Shown here: positions 1 through 7,038 of the stretch, in pieces | Layout of the letters: each line of letters starts with the position of its first letter | Position numbering within the stretch: position 1 is the first letter of the stretch | DNA from: Candidatus Lindowiibacteriota bacterium | GTDB lineage: Bacteria; Lindowbacteria; 2-12-FULL-62-27 | Length of the DNA stretch: 13,682 bases | NCBI GenBank assembly: GCA_023249255.1 | Contig: JAHFCY010000070.1 | Location: forward strand, 1 to 13,682 | Direction of reading: 5' to 3' | The notes under the pieces: generated by a model | Seen by the model: the letters and a program-made list of their open reading frames with translations, nothing else | Databases searched by the model: none | Told to the model about the DNA's origin: nothing | Program-made: the position numbers and the translations under genes

Positions 1-222
1 CGCTGCAAGGATACGAAGGCGGACATCGACGCGATGAACACCTATCTCAAATCTCTGCAGACGATGTTGCCGGAACTTGATGATCTTTTTGCCCGCGAAA
101 TGTACATGGACGCCAAGAACAAGGCGATGTCGGTTAAGGAAAAGGCCGCGCAGATCAAGGCGGATGTTGACGCCGCCAAGGCGAAGATGGCCTCGAAGCC
201 GCATTCAAAGAAGCACAAATAG
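1..222 (+). CDS. 3' end of a helical Lys/Ala-rich protein (partial, hypothetical)
   Basis: The frame is open from the first base of the window to a TAG at 220-222, so this is the C-terminal 73 residues of a gene that starts upstream. An internal ATG at 34 exists, but the frame continues through it. The visible part is rich in Ala, Lys, Asp and Met with no Pro or Gly breaks until the tail, so it should be almost wholly alpha-helical or coiled coil. It ends in a very basic tail (KPHSKKHK). I do not recognise a family. The helical, charged character resembles the middle region of the transpeptidase that follows 29 nt later, so the two may work together at the envelope; that is inference. No function is assigned. 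Confidence 0.6.
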   Translation, partial: RCKDTKADIDAMNTYLKSLQTMLPELDDLFAREMYMDAKNKAMSVKEKAAQIKADVDAAKAKMASKPHSKKHK

Positions 223-251
223 AGTTTTCGTTTGGAGTAGAACCGTTCAGG

Positions 252-1409
252 TTGAAGGCGGGTCCGTCCGATAAGAAGGATGTGAACCTCTTCCGCTTGA
301 ACGCGTGGTGGGGGGGGGCGTTCGGCGCTGTCGCGGTGGTTTCAGCCGCCGTCGGTTTCGCGCCGGCCCCTCCCAACCTGAATTTTTACAGAACTGCCGA
401 GTCTCAGGACCGGATTCTGCAGGAGGTCGACGCGCCGGTCTACGCAAAGACCCAATACGACGCCTACAGGCAGACTCTCTCCCGCGCCCACCAGGAACTG
501 CAGTTTCAGAAACAGCAATTCTATTACGTGCGGCAGTATCTGACATTTGAGCGGTTGAGCCGCGAGGCGCTCGAATCTTCGGGAGACGCCGAACGCGTCG
601 CCCTAGACACGCGCAATTCCCTCCAGCGCGATGTCACCCGAAACCGCCGTGAAGTCCGCGACCGGGTGGCGAATGTCCGAAGCCGGCTGAATCGCGTCGC
701 CTTGAGCAACCCAAGCCGTGCGCGCCTGATCCGCGCCGAGGTGCTCCTGCGCGAGGCCGACATGCTTGCCGACTCCGATCAGTGGTATGACGCGAACGAC
801 CGCGTGTCCACCGCCCTCACCCTCACGCGTGCGGCTGAAGGCGAGCAGGAGGAGCGGATTGGCCGGTATTACGACGCCGACCTCATGCGGCAGTGGGACC
901 GATGGGTCGAGCAGGCGATTGACGCCTCCAATCGTTCCAATTCAACAGCCGTCGTGATCGTCAAGCACCAGGCGGTATGTCTGCTTTTCGATTCGGGCAG
1001 ATTCGTTCGATCCTTTCCGGCCGACCTTGGCAAAAACAGCGTGTTCGACAAAAATTATCGCGGCGACGAAGCCACGCCCGAGGGCAGATACCACATCGTG
1101 AAAAAGAAAGGATCCGGGCAGTCCAAATACTATAAGGCGCTTCTGATCAATTATCCGAACGAAGACGACATCCGAATGTATCGGCGCATGCGCGCCGCCG
1201 GGTCCCTTCTCCCCAGAACCATGTTGGGCGGCTCGATCGAAATTCATGGCGGTGGCGGCCGCGGCCAGAACTGGACCGAGGGATGTGTCGCACTTGATAA
1301 TTCCGACATGGACGATATATTTAAGAGGGTGGATGTCGGGACGTCCGTGACGATCGTCGGCAATTATTCCGATTACGAGCGTCTGCTCCGAACCAATCAA
1401 AAATCGTAG
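252..1409 (+). CDS. L,D-transpeptidase (YkuD domain), membrane-anchored, long helical stalk
   Basis: This enzyme is predicted to form 3-3 cross-links in peptidoglycan, or attach proteins to it, by L,D-transpeptidation in the periplasm. Residues about 19-40 are a hydrophobic signal anchor. Residues about 50-230 are charged and helical, a stalk or coiled coil. Residues about 231-372 are the YkuD catalytic domain. Its signature is visible: His332 in IEIHGGGG and the nucleophile Cys345 in TEGCVAL, with the conserved DNSDMDDIF helix after it. The TTG at 252 has a weak GGAG about 14 nt upstream. A GTG at 282 is an alternative that keeps the whole anchor, and no early ATG exists. At 385 residues it is longer than a minimal YkuD enzyme because of the stalk. 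A second transpeptidase follows after a 56-nt gap. Confidence 0.85.
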   Translation: MKAGPSDKKDVNLFRLNAWWGGAFGAVAVVSAAVGFAPAPPNLNFYRTAESQDRILQEVDAPVYAKTQYDAYRQTLSRAHQELQFQKQQFYYVRQYLTFERLSREALESSGDAERVALDTRNSLQRDVTRNRREVRDRVANVRSRLNRVALSNPSRARLIRAEVLLREADMLADSDQWYDANDRVSTALTLTRAAEGEQEERIGRYYDADLMRQWDRWVEQAIDASNRSNSTAVVIVKHQAVCLLFDSGRFVRSFPADLGKNSVFDKNYRGDEATPEGRYHIVKKKGSGQSKYYKALLINYPNEDDIRMYRRMRAAGSLLPRTMLGGSIEIHGGGGRGQNWTEGCVALDNSDMDDIFKRVDVGTSVTIVGNYSDYERLLRTNQKS

Positions 1410-1421
1410 TGGGTCTGTTGA

Positions 1422-1458
1422 TTTCCTCCCCCTTGACGGGGGAGGTCGGGTGGGGGTG
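1422..1458. repeat. C/G-rich hairpin repeat between the two transpeptidase genes
   Basis: The gap between the two transpeptidase genes holds CCTCCCCC (1425-1432), a 5-nt loop TTGAC, and GGGGGAGG (1438-1445), a perfect 8-bp stem. A second G-rich block (GGGTGGGGGTG, about 1448-1458) follows and could pair with the same C-run in an alternative fold. From memory this C-run/TTGA/G-run/G-run pattern recurs as an intergenic repeat in many GC-rich bacterial genomes. Only one copy is present here, so calling it a repeat family rests on that recollection. It could act as a terminator or mRNA-stability hairpin, but no T-tract follows. Confidence 0.5.
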
Positions 1459-1465
1459 ACCAAAG

Positions 1466-2128
1466 TTGAGAACCATGTTCGATCAAATCCTGTGCCTCTT
1501 TTTTGGAAAACCGCGCTTTCGTAAAATCCTTCTCACGTTGGCCGTGATTGTCCTTGGTCTTTGCATCGCCGAAGGCTGGGATCCGGGTGTCTCGCAGGGG
1601 TTCCCCACCGATCTCACGGCAGGTGAGTATCAGAAGCTGAAGGTTGAAAACGAGAGGCTCAAAGACGCTCTGGATCAGACCGCCCCAAAAGGCACGTATG
1701 TCGTTGTCGACACATCCAAAAACCGGCTTTATTTGAAAAAGGGAAACACGACCCTCCTTGACGCCGTCTGCTCGACCGGCAACGGCAAAATCCTCCGTGA
1801 CTCGGTCAAACACCGCCAATGGGTCTTCGCCACGCCGACCGGCGAGCGCCGCATCATTAAAAAAGTCCAGCAGCCGGTCTGGACCAAACCCGATTGGGCG
1901 TTTATCGAGGAGGGAGAGGACATCCCCCGCTCGTACAATGAGCGCATCGAGGAGGATATGTTGGGCGATTACGCCATGCACATCGGAAACAGTTACATGA
2001 TCCACGGCACGCTCTATCGCCGGCTTCTCGGCCGCAGCGTCACCCACGGTTGCATTCGTCTCGGCGACGCCGATCTTGAAAAAGTCTTCAAGTCAGTTTC
2101 CGTTGGAACGCCGGTATTCATCTATTAG
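1466..2128 (+). CDS. L,D-transpeptidase (ErfK/YbiS/YcfS/YnhG type), short membrane-anchored form
   Basis: This is a second predicted peptidoglycan L,D-transpeptidase, 220 residues. A hydrophobic anchor spans residues about 20-35, then a short coiled-coil linker (about 52-70), then a YkuD domain from residue 78 (YVVVDTSKNRLYL) to the end. The catalytic signature is clear: His180 in MIHGTL, then His194-Gly-Cys196 in THGCIRLGDADLEKVF, with Cys196 the acyl-accepting nucleophile. The TTG at 1466 has a GGGGGTG run about 8-9 nt upstream; an in-frame ATG at 1475 is a good alternative and changes nothing functional. Its close position behind another transpeptidase suggests one envelope operon, but the two are different subtypes: this one lacks the long stalk and keeps the standard HGC motif. 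Confidence 0.88.
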   Translation: MRTMFDQILCLFFGKPRFRKILLTLAVIVLGLCIAEGWDPGVSQGFPTDLTAGEYQKLKVENERLKDALDQTAPKGTYVVVDTSKNRLYLKKGNTTLLDAVCSTGNGKILRDSVKHRQWVFATPTGERRIIKKVQQPVWTKPDWAFIEEGEDIPRSYNERIEEDMLGDYAMHIGNSYMIHGTLYRRLLGRSVTHGCIRLGDADLEKVFKSVSVGTPVFIY

Positions 2129-2768
2129 ATGCGCCGCGGCCGCGGCGTTCATCATCCTTGCGGCGGCCTGCGGGTCAGCCCCAGCCGGATCCACCCCGCA
2201 CCCGTTGGCAATGGAGAACCGTCTCCTGTCTCTGGAACTGCCGCTCGCGAAAAAATCGGTTCTCTACGCCGTCTTCCATTTGCCGGCCCGGTCGATCCAG
2301 ATCAAAATACGCGGCGAGGTACTCCGGGAATTCAAAATCCTGTCCGTCGAAACTCACCACCCATGGGATCCGCCGGTTCAGAAACGGACCGTCGAACACT
2401 GCGGGATATCAAACACCCCGGACCGCGTGATCATCAATCCGCCGAAAAAAGACGGAAAAGAAGATGAGGAGGCGGATACCGGGACAATCGTCGAGGAGAA
2501 ACTCGACGACAGCTTTGAAATCGATGACATGCCGGACTTTTACTCCCTCGAACTCGACGACGGATCGCTCCTGCTTGTCCTGCCTCGAACCGAATCGCAT
2601 CTGCGCATCGGCGAGCGGGTTTCGAACGCGTTCGTGAAAGCCGCTTTTTTCGCCAAACGCCTCCGCGCGTTCCGCTCCCCCTCGGCCACGATTATCCTGG
2701 AGCCGCAGGACGCCCGCTCGCTTTACTGGGCCCTCCTGAACGCCCCTCCGATTCTTCTCTCGGCCTGA
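2103..2768 (+). CDS. Probable lipoprotein of unknown function
   Basis: This frame overlaps the end of the upstream transpeptidase and has no ATG near its start. I chose TTG 2103, which gives a short basic N-region, an Ala/Ile-rich hydrophobic stretch and a lipobox-like AAAC; the frame is also open to a TTG at 2076. The mature part has about 200 residues and is mostly beta/alpha with an acidic stretch (DGKEDEEAD). I recognise no catalytic motif or family. The overlap with the transpeptidase suggests translational coupling and a shared role in the wall or outer envelope, which is inference from position. The gene ends 63 nt before hsdM, and the neighbourhood changes from envelope to defence there. 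The lipobox lacks the preferred Leu at -3, so lipidation is uncertain. Confidence 0.6.
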   Translation: MERRYSSIRCAAAAAFIILAAACGSAPAGSTPHPLAMENRLLSLELPLAKKSVLYAVFHLPARSIQIKIRGEVLREFKILSVETHHPWDPPVQKRTVEHCGISNTPDRVIINPPKKDGKEDEEADTGTIVEEKLDDSFEIDDMPDFYSLELDDGSLLLVLPRTESHLRIGERVSNAFVKAAFFAKRLRAFRSPSATIILEPQDARSLYWALLNAPPILLSA

Positions 2769-2778
2769 TTTTTCAAAT

Positions 2779-2831
2779 TTGATATAGCGAATCGTTTTGT
2801 TCAACAATACAACGTAAGCTATAAAGGGGTT
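2779..2831 (+). promoter_or_regulatory. Putative hsdM promoter overlapped by an inverted repeat
   Basis: The AT-rich gap before hsdM contains TATAAA at 2820-2825, a good -10 box, with TTGTTC at 2797-2802 as a weak -35 at 17-bp spacing. Transcription from this -10 would start at about the hsdM ATG (2832), giving a leaderless or nearly leaderless message; the AGGGG at 2825-2829 is too close to the ATG to be a normal ribosome binding site. TTGTT-C-AACAA (2797-2807) and the outer arms TATAGC (2783-2788) and GCTATA (2818-2823) form nested inverted repeats with nearly the same centre, as expected of an operator. A candidate binder is the helix-turn-helix protein encoded at 5231-6862; this is inference. 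Confidence 0.4.
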
Positions 2832-4439
2832 ATGGCTCAACAAAAGCATAAACCTTCCAATTCTTCCGCAAACCTCGGTTTCGAATCCACCCTCTGGTCC
2901 GCCGCCGACAAAATGCGAAACAACATGGACGCGGCCGAGTACAAGCACGTCGTTCTCGGACTCATCTTCCTCAAATATATATCCGACGCCTTTGAGGAAC
3001 GCCGCACCGTCCTCCTCGCAGAAAAGAGTCGCGGCGCCGATCCTGAAGACCCGGACGAGTACCGCGCCGACAATATTTTCTGGGTGCCCAAAGAGGCGCG
3101 CTGGGGCAAACTTCAGGCAAACGCGAAACAGCCGGCCATCGGCAAGATGATCGACGATGCTATGGTTGCCGTTGAACGCGATAACAAACCTCTCAAGGGC
3201 GTCTTGCCGAAGGATTACGCCCGGCCGGCGCTCGACAAACAGCGGCTCGGAGAACTGATCGACCTCATCGGCACCATCGGCCTTGGCGACCGGGAGAATC
3301 GCTCGAAAGATATCCTCGGCCGCGTTTACGAATATTTCCTCTCGCAGTTTGCCAGCGCCGAAGGCAAGAAAGGCGGGCAGTTCTATACGCCTCGATGCGT
3401 GGTTCAGGTTCTGGTTGAAATGCTTTCGCCCTACAAGGGCCGCGTGTTTGATCCATGTTGCGGCTCCGGCGGCATGTTCGTGCAGAGCGAGAAGTTCGTC
3501 GAAGCTCACGGCGGACGTGTCGGCGACATCAGCGTGTACGGTCAGGAATCGAATCCCACAACGTGGCGGCTCGCCAAGATGAATCTCGCCATCCGCGGGA
3601 TCGACAGCAACCTCGGTCCGGAACATGCCGGCAGTTTTCATCGCGATCTCCACAAAGATCTCAAATCCGACTACGTCCTCGCCAACCCGCCGTTCAACGA
3701 CAGCGACTGGGGCGGAGAGCGCCTTCGAGAAGATCCGCGCTGGCGATTCGGTGCCCCGCCGACCGGCAACGCCAACTTCGCCTGGGTGCAGCACTTCATC
3801 CATCACCTCGCCCCAAACGGCCTCGCGGGATTTGTTCTCGCCAACGGATCCATGTCGTCGAACCAATCCGGCGATGGCGATATCCGAAAGAACATCATCG
3901 AAGCCGATCTTGTGGACTGCATGGTCGCTCTGCCGGGCCAGCTTTTTTATTCGACACAGATTCCAGTGTGTCTCTGGTTCATCGCCCGGAACAAAGCGGA
4001 CAAACGGTTCCGCGAACGCCGCGGCGAGACGCTGTTCCTCGATGCCCGAAAACTCGGCCGGTTGATCGACCGCGTCCACCGGGAACTGACCGACGAGGAC
4101 GTCGCGAAAATCGCGGGGACGTATCACGCGTGGCGCGGGGATAAGGGCGCCGACCATGGACGGCCAAGTGTCGAACGTGACAGGGATGTCCGACGTTCGA
4201 CCGCCGGAAAATATGCGGATGTCGCGGGTTTCTGCATGAAGGTCGGCCTTAAAGATATCCGTCAACACGGTCATGTCCTCACTCCCGGCCGCTACGTCGG
4301 CGCCGAAGAAATCGAGGACGACGGCGAACCGTTTGAGGAAAAGATGAAACGGCTGACGTCCAAACTCGAAGAGCAATTCTCCGAAGGCCGGAAGCTGGAG
4401 GATCAGATCCACCGAAATCTCACACTAATTGACAAATAG
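2832..4439 (+). CDS. hsdM: Type I restriction-modification system, DNA methyltransferase subunit HsdM
   Basis: HsdM methylates adenine N6 in the target chosen by HsdS, using S-adenosylmethionine, and is a core part of the M2S and R2M2S complexes. The N-terminal HsdM_N helical domain covers about residues 15-150 and includes [15 protein letters not shown]. The methyltransferase fold follows, with AdoMet motif I at D207-P-C-C-G-S-G213 and catalytic motif IV N285-P-P-F288. The C-terminal part includes the family hallmark VLTPGRYVG. The ATG at 2832 gives the usual N-terminus, and 535 residues is a normal length. Residues 441-458 are an 18-residue insertion encoded by a palindromic repeat that also occurs in hsdR. 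The expected hsdS partner is displaced about 2.6 kb downstream by a toxin-like module. A candidate promoter for that module lies over the last codons. Confidence 0.96.
   Translation: MAQQKHKPSNSSANLGFESTLWSAADKMRNNMDAAEYKHVVLGLIFLKYISDAFEERRTVLLAEKSRGADPEDPDEYRADNIFWVPKEARWGKLQANAKQPAIGKMIDDAMVAVERDNKPLKGVLPKDYARPALDKQRLGELIDLIGTIGLGDRENRSKDILGRVYEYFLSQFASAEGKKGGQFYTPRCVVQVLVEMLSPYKGRVFDPCCGSGGMFVQSEKFVEAHGGRVGDISVYGQESNPTTWRLAKMNLAIRGIDSNLGPEHAGSFHRDLHKDLKSDYVLANPPFNDSDWGGERLREDPRWRFGAPPTGNANFAWVQHFIHHLAPNGLAGFVLANGSMSSNQSGDGDIRKNIIEADLVDCMVALPGQLFYSTQIPVCLWFIARNKADKRFRERRGETLFLDARKLGRLIDRVHRELTDEDVAKIAGTYHAWRGDKGADHGRPSVERDRDVRRSTAGKYADVAGFCMKVGLKDIRQHGHVLTPGRYVGAEEIEDDGEPFEEKMKRLTSKLEEQFSEGRKLEDQIHRNLTLIDK
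4148..4207. repeat. Palindromic mini-element, copy 1 (inside hsdM)
   Basis: This segment matches 10176-10235 inside hsdR at about 90% by eye (55 of 61 positions including one flanking base). Its core is a stem-loop: GTCGAACG (4170-4177) pairs with CGTTCGAC (4194-4201), and an inner GACA/TGTC pair surrounds GGGA. It is flanked 54 bp apart by CGCCGA (4148-4153) and CGCCGG (4202-4207), which may be a target duplication or element ends. Removing 54 bp deletes residues 441-458 of HsdM and rejoins WRGDKGA to [10 protein letters not shown], which is how I recall ordinary HsdM proteins reading. The element therefore sits in a coding gene as an in-frame insertion. Confidence 0.8.
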
Positions 4440-4457
4440 GAATTTATCCGATAAGAT
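4429..4457 (+). promoter_or_regulatory. Putative sigma70-type promoter for the AbiEii-type module
   Basis: A perfect TTGACA (4429-4434) lies over the final codons of hsdM. After a 17-bp spacer comes TAAGAT (4452-4457), which matches the -10 consensus at four of six positions. The predicted start is about 4464-4465, right at the ATG of the next gene, so its mRNA would be leaderless; consistent with this, no Shine-Dalgarno sequence is visible before that ATG. An independent promoter would let the toxin-like module be expressed separately from hsdM. Confidence 0.45.
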
Positions 4458-4464
4458 ATGACAA

Positions 4465-5223
4465 ATGAATGATAATAGCAATATCCAAAAGGATAAATTC
4501 ATAGCCGAGCAGAAGCGTGTTTTCGAGATTGTATACCGCCATACCCCACATTTTGCCTTGGCCGGCGGGACGGCGCTTTCTTGGTATTATCTGCATCACC
4601 GCATGTCCTATGATTTGGATTTCTTCGCGGAGGATTTTCACCCGGAGGAAATCGCCGCCGCCATGGAAGCTCTATCCAAGGCATATCCACATCGACCCGA
4701 ACCACGAGGCGTGACGGTGACCCCCGATTCAGCCCGCATTCAACAATTTTTTCTACCCATTCATATCAGCCCGGAGTTTGAAAAATTGAAACTCGATTTT
4801 GTCGAAGACGTTTATCCGGAACCGAAAGTGAATAGCTTGGATGGGATGCCCGTTTACGGCGAAGAAAGTCTGTACATCAGGAAAATATACGCTGTAGCCG
4901 GAAGCAGATCACGGACGACAGAGGTAGGCGCGGAGGTACCTGCCGGCCGGCGTGTTGCCCGGGATTTGGTGGATATCTATTTTTTGTCCAACCGCGTTTG
5001 CCCTCTTCATAAATTTGTCGTGAACGGACTTGACCGTGGAGCGTTCGATTCCGATTTGCCGCGGCGGCTGGTGATCTGGAGCAAACGATTCAGCCGCGAA
5101 GATTTTTTGCATGAGTATATCGAAATGGATCTCTATGAACGACCCGATCCCAAGGCCGGGATTTTCCGGCACATCGACGCCGAACTCATGCGTTTGATGG
5201 AGCACGTCGTTGAGAAAGGATAA
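4465..5223 (+). CDS. Nucleotidyltransferase AbiEii/AbiGii-family toxin
   Basis: Members of this family are nucleotidyltransferase-fold toxins of type IV toxin-antitoxin or abortive-infection systems; some characterised members add nucleotides to tRNA acceptor ends. The signature is present: L-A33-G-G-T-A-L38 followed by HHRMSYD50-L-D52-F-F54, the Gly loop and the two metal-binding Asp residues of the polymerase-beta-like fold. A third acidic region (KLDFVEDVYPE) and the helical RRVARDLVDIYFLSNR segment further on also fit the family. Length (252 residues) is typical. The ATG at 4465 has no clear ribosome binding site but fits a leaderless message from the promoter just upstream. The next frame begins at the stop, as expected of a toxin-antitoxin pair. 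Base composition looks less GC-rich than hsdM, suggesting separate acquisition. Confidence 0.85.
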   Translation: MNDNSNIQKDKFIAEQKRVFEIVYRHTPHFALAGGTALSWYYLHHRMSYDLDFFAEDFHPEEIAAAMEALSKAYPHRPEPRGVTVTPDSARIQQFFLPIHISPEFEKLKLDFVEDVYPEPKVNSLDGMPVYGEESLYIRKIYAVAGSRSRTTEVGAEVPAGRRVARDLVDIYFLSNRVCPLHKFVVNGLDRGAFDSDLPRRLVIWSKRFSREDFLHEYIEMDLYERPDPKAGIFRHIDAELMRLMEHVVEKG

Positions 5224-5230
5224 AACGGTT

Positions 5231-6862
5231 ATGGCGGAATCCAAACCGTTCCTCGGGTGGGACAAGACACCCGAAGCCCGGGCCAGATATAAAGACATTC
5301 TCGGAAACCCGGCCGACCCCCGGTTTTATTCTTTGGCTGTCGAACTTCTGACAAAAACCACGGATACGAAAACGGTTTTCGATTATATTCCCCCCGAAAC
5401 GTTGATTCGGGCGTGGGCGCGTCTGGGTCCCAAACTCTCCGAGGTTTCTCCCTTGGACACCCGGATATGGTGGGACACCGTAATTTCAACGCTTCGGAAG
5501 AAATTTTCCGGAGAAAAACCGGCGGACAATCACCCGAAGTCCAAACGCCCCAAACATTCTGACCCGATACTGCTTGATTTGGGACAGCGGTTCCGCATTC
5601 GCCGCAAGCAGGCAAACGAGACAATCGAAAACTATGCCCGGCGGTTAAGAACGACTCCGAACATTGTAAGCAAATTGGAACGAGGTCTCTACAATCCGAC
5701 CTACAAATGGCTCATGGAACGTGCGGACATTGTTCTCGGCGATGACGTCTACATGCCGCCGCTCTATCCGGCGACGCCGTATCCGACGCGGATAGAACGG
5801 TCGGTCAACGGATATATCGTCTGGACGGACGGCAAAAACACGATTGATCTTTCTGATTTGACGGATCGGGCAGGGGGTTACCTGTCGCTGGCGGGAAATC
5901 CAAACGACTTTTTCGAACGGATATACTTTTCCCTCGGAGATAGCCGCGCCGCTTGGGATGCGCTTCATGACACGATCAAATCGAAGGGCGTCTCCATCCA
6001 TGTCATGTATAGAGTGCTTCAGATGCAGTACAAAATTCTGCTTGAAAAACAATCCCATGGGGAACATCGCGATCGCGCGGCGACGGAGAACAGATTGGAT
6101 GAATTTCGAAAAGAACTTTGCCGGATATATGCTAACAAAAACGGCGACGCGTCGATGTGGATCGCGCTGGCTCCTATTCATGCGGCTGGTGCAACGCCGA
6201 ATATCATTGATGTCAAGAGGAAGCAGGTCGTCGACGACCTCTTCGAACTCTTGAGCGTTCCCGGCGTGGGCGGTATTCGCGAAAATGGGTGGACACCCCG
6301 CAGCCTTAACAATCCGGGGCAGTCTTCATCCGGCGAATACGTGGAATTCGGAAATCCTGACACTTCATTCCGGCCGTTTCGAGTCTATTGTGATGGAACC
6401 ATCGCCTTTTTGGAGCCGGATAAAAAATTATTGGAATGGATACTCCCGAACCCGATGAAAGAGTCCGTCGGCAAACACACGCTTTATCCCTACACGGCGG
6501 TGGAGTATCCCGTATCATTTTTTCGGTATGCAGCCGCCGTGTGGAAGAAATATGAAATGGTCAATCACTTGCGCTGGGCGGTGGGTGAAATCGTGTTCGG
6601 GCCGGCGGAAGACTGGATCCTGTTGCCCGAACACCCGGAATCTGTCAATTATATGGTCGCCGCCCAGATGATGTCTCAAACCGCCAAGCAGTCCGACTCC
6701 CCCTATGTCCATGTTCGCAGAAACTTCCACGTCAAAAATATTCTAAAAAACGCCGACTTCACAGCCTGGCATCTCATTGTCCCCTTCTACGAGGCTTTCG
6801 GCCACGGTCACCAGAGCATCCCTTTCTACAAACCCGAGGAAGGAGTTTTTCAGATTCCATGA
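5231..6862 (+). CDS. Large helix-turn-helix protein next to AbiEii toxin; candidate antitoxin/regulator
   Basis: ATG 5231 has AAAGGA about 10 nt upstream, inside the end of the toxin gene. A TTG at 5210 would add seven residues and an overlap, but is less likely. The protein has 543 residues in three parts. Residues about 8-85 are a helical region (DPRFYSLAVELL...) of the kind I recall beside AbiEii toxins. Residues about 115-172 form an XRE-type helix-turn-helix (LGQRFRIRRKQANETIENYA, then VSKLERG). The remaining 360 residues or so are a globular region with no motif I recognise. Position after an AbiEii-type gene suggests the antitoxin and autoregulator, but it is much larger than AbiEi, so the C-terminus may be a sensor or effector; that is inference. 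Its stop overlaps the next ATG (ATGA). Confidence 0.7.
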   Translation: MAESKPFLGWDKTPEARARYKDILGNPADPRFYSLAVELLTKTTDTKTVFDYIPPETLIRAWARLGPKLSEVSPLDTRIWWDTVISTLRKKFSGEKPADNHPKSKRPKHSDPILLDLGQRFRIRRKQANETIENYARRLRTTPNIVSKLERGLYNPTYKWLMERADIVLGDDVYMPPLYPATPYPTRIERSVNGYIVWTDGKNTIDLSDLTDRAGGYLSLAGNPNDFFERIYFSLGDSRAAWDALHDTIKSKGVSIHVMYRVLQMQYKILLEKQSHGEHRDRAATENRLDEFRKELCRIYANKNGDASMWIALAPIHAAGATPNIIDVKRKQVVDDLFELLSVPGVGGIRENGWTPRSLNNPGQSSSGEYVEFGNPDTSFRPFRVYCDGTIAFLEPDKKLLEWILPNPMKESVGKHTLYPYTAVEYPVSFFRYAAAVWKKYEMVNHLRWAVGEIVFGPAEDWILLPEHPESVNYMVAAQMMSQTAKQSDSPYVHVRRNFHVKNILKNADFTAWHLIVPFYEAFGHGHQSIPFYKPEEGVFQIP

Positions 6863-7038
6863 AGGAGGCCGGGCCGGACAAGACAATTGTGCAAGGGCCG
6901 CTTGCACAAATCACCCGATCCCACAAACCCATCGGCGTGGCGCATTGGGAGACGAAGATCGTCAAGTCGCTCCCCAAGGAACTGAAAGGCTCGCTCCCGA
7001 GCATCGAGGATATCGAGAAGGAGTTGGGGAATGGGTGA
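6859..7038 (+). CDS. Small hypothetical protein (59 aa) between the HTH gene and hsdS
   Basis: A 59-residue ORF starts at ATG 6859, overlapping the previous stop as ATGA, and ends in TGA 7036-7038, overlapping the hsdS start at 7031 by 8 nt. AGGAAGGAG lies about 13 nt before its start, and its own codons supply the AAGGAG (7018-7023) that is the ribosome binding site of hsdS. The product is soluble and basic in the middle, with GVAHWETKIVKSLPKELKG followed by an acidic helix (SIEDIEKELG). I recognise no family. The tight overlaps at both ends argue that it is a real gene translationally coupled to its neighbours. It could be a small antitoxin-like partner, an anti-restriction modulator or simply a coupling peptide; none of these can be chosen from sequence alone. 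Confidence 0.6.
   Translation: MKEAGPDKTIVQGPLAQITRSHKPIGVAHWETKIVKSLPKELKGSLPSIEDIEKELGNG

Noticed and set aside
2129-2467. ATG-started 112-residue frame right after the second transpeptidase
   Set aside because: It is an alternative frame of the probable lipoprotein gene; its product is Arg/Pro/Gly-rich without pattern, while the other frame has a signal peptide and continues to 2768.
2409-4412. A 667-residue open frame on the minus strand opposite hsdM
   Set aside because: It is the antisense of a clear HsdM gene; long antisense frames are common in GC-rich codon usage, and its translation shows no recognisable domain.
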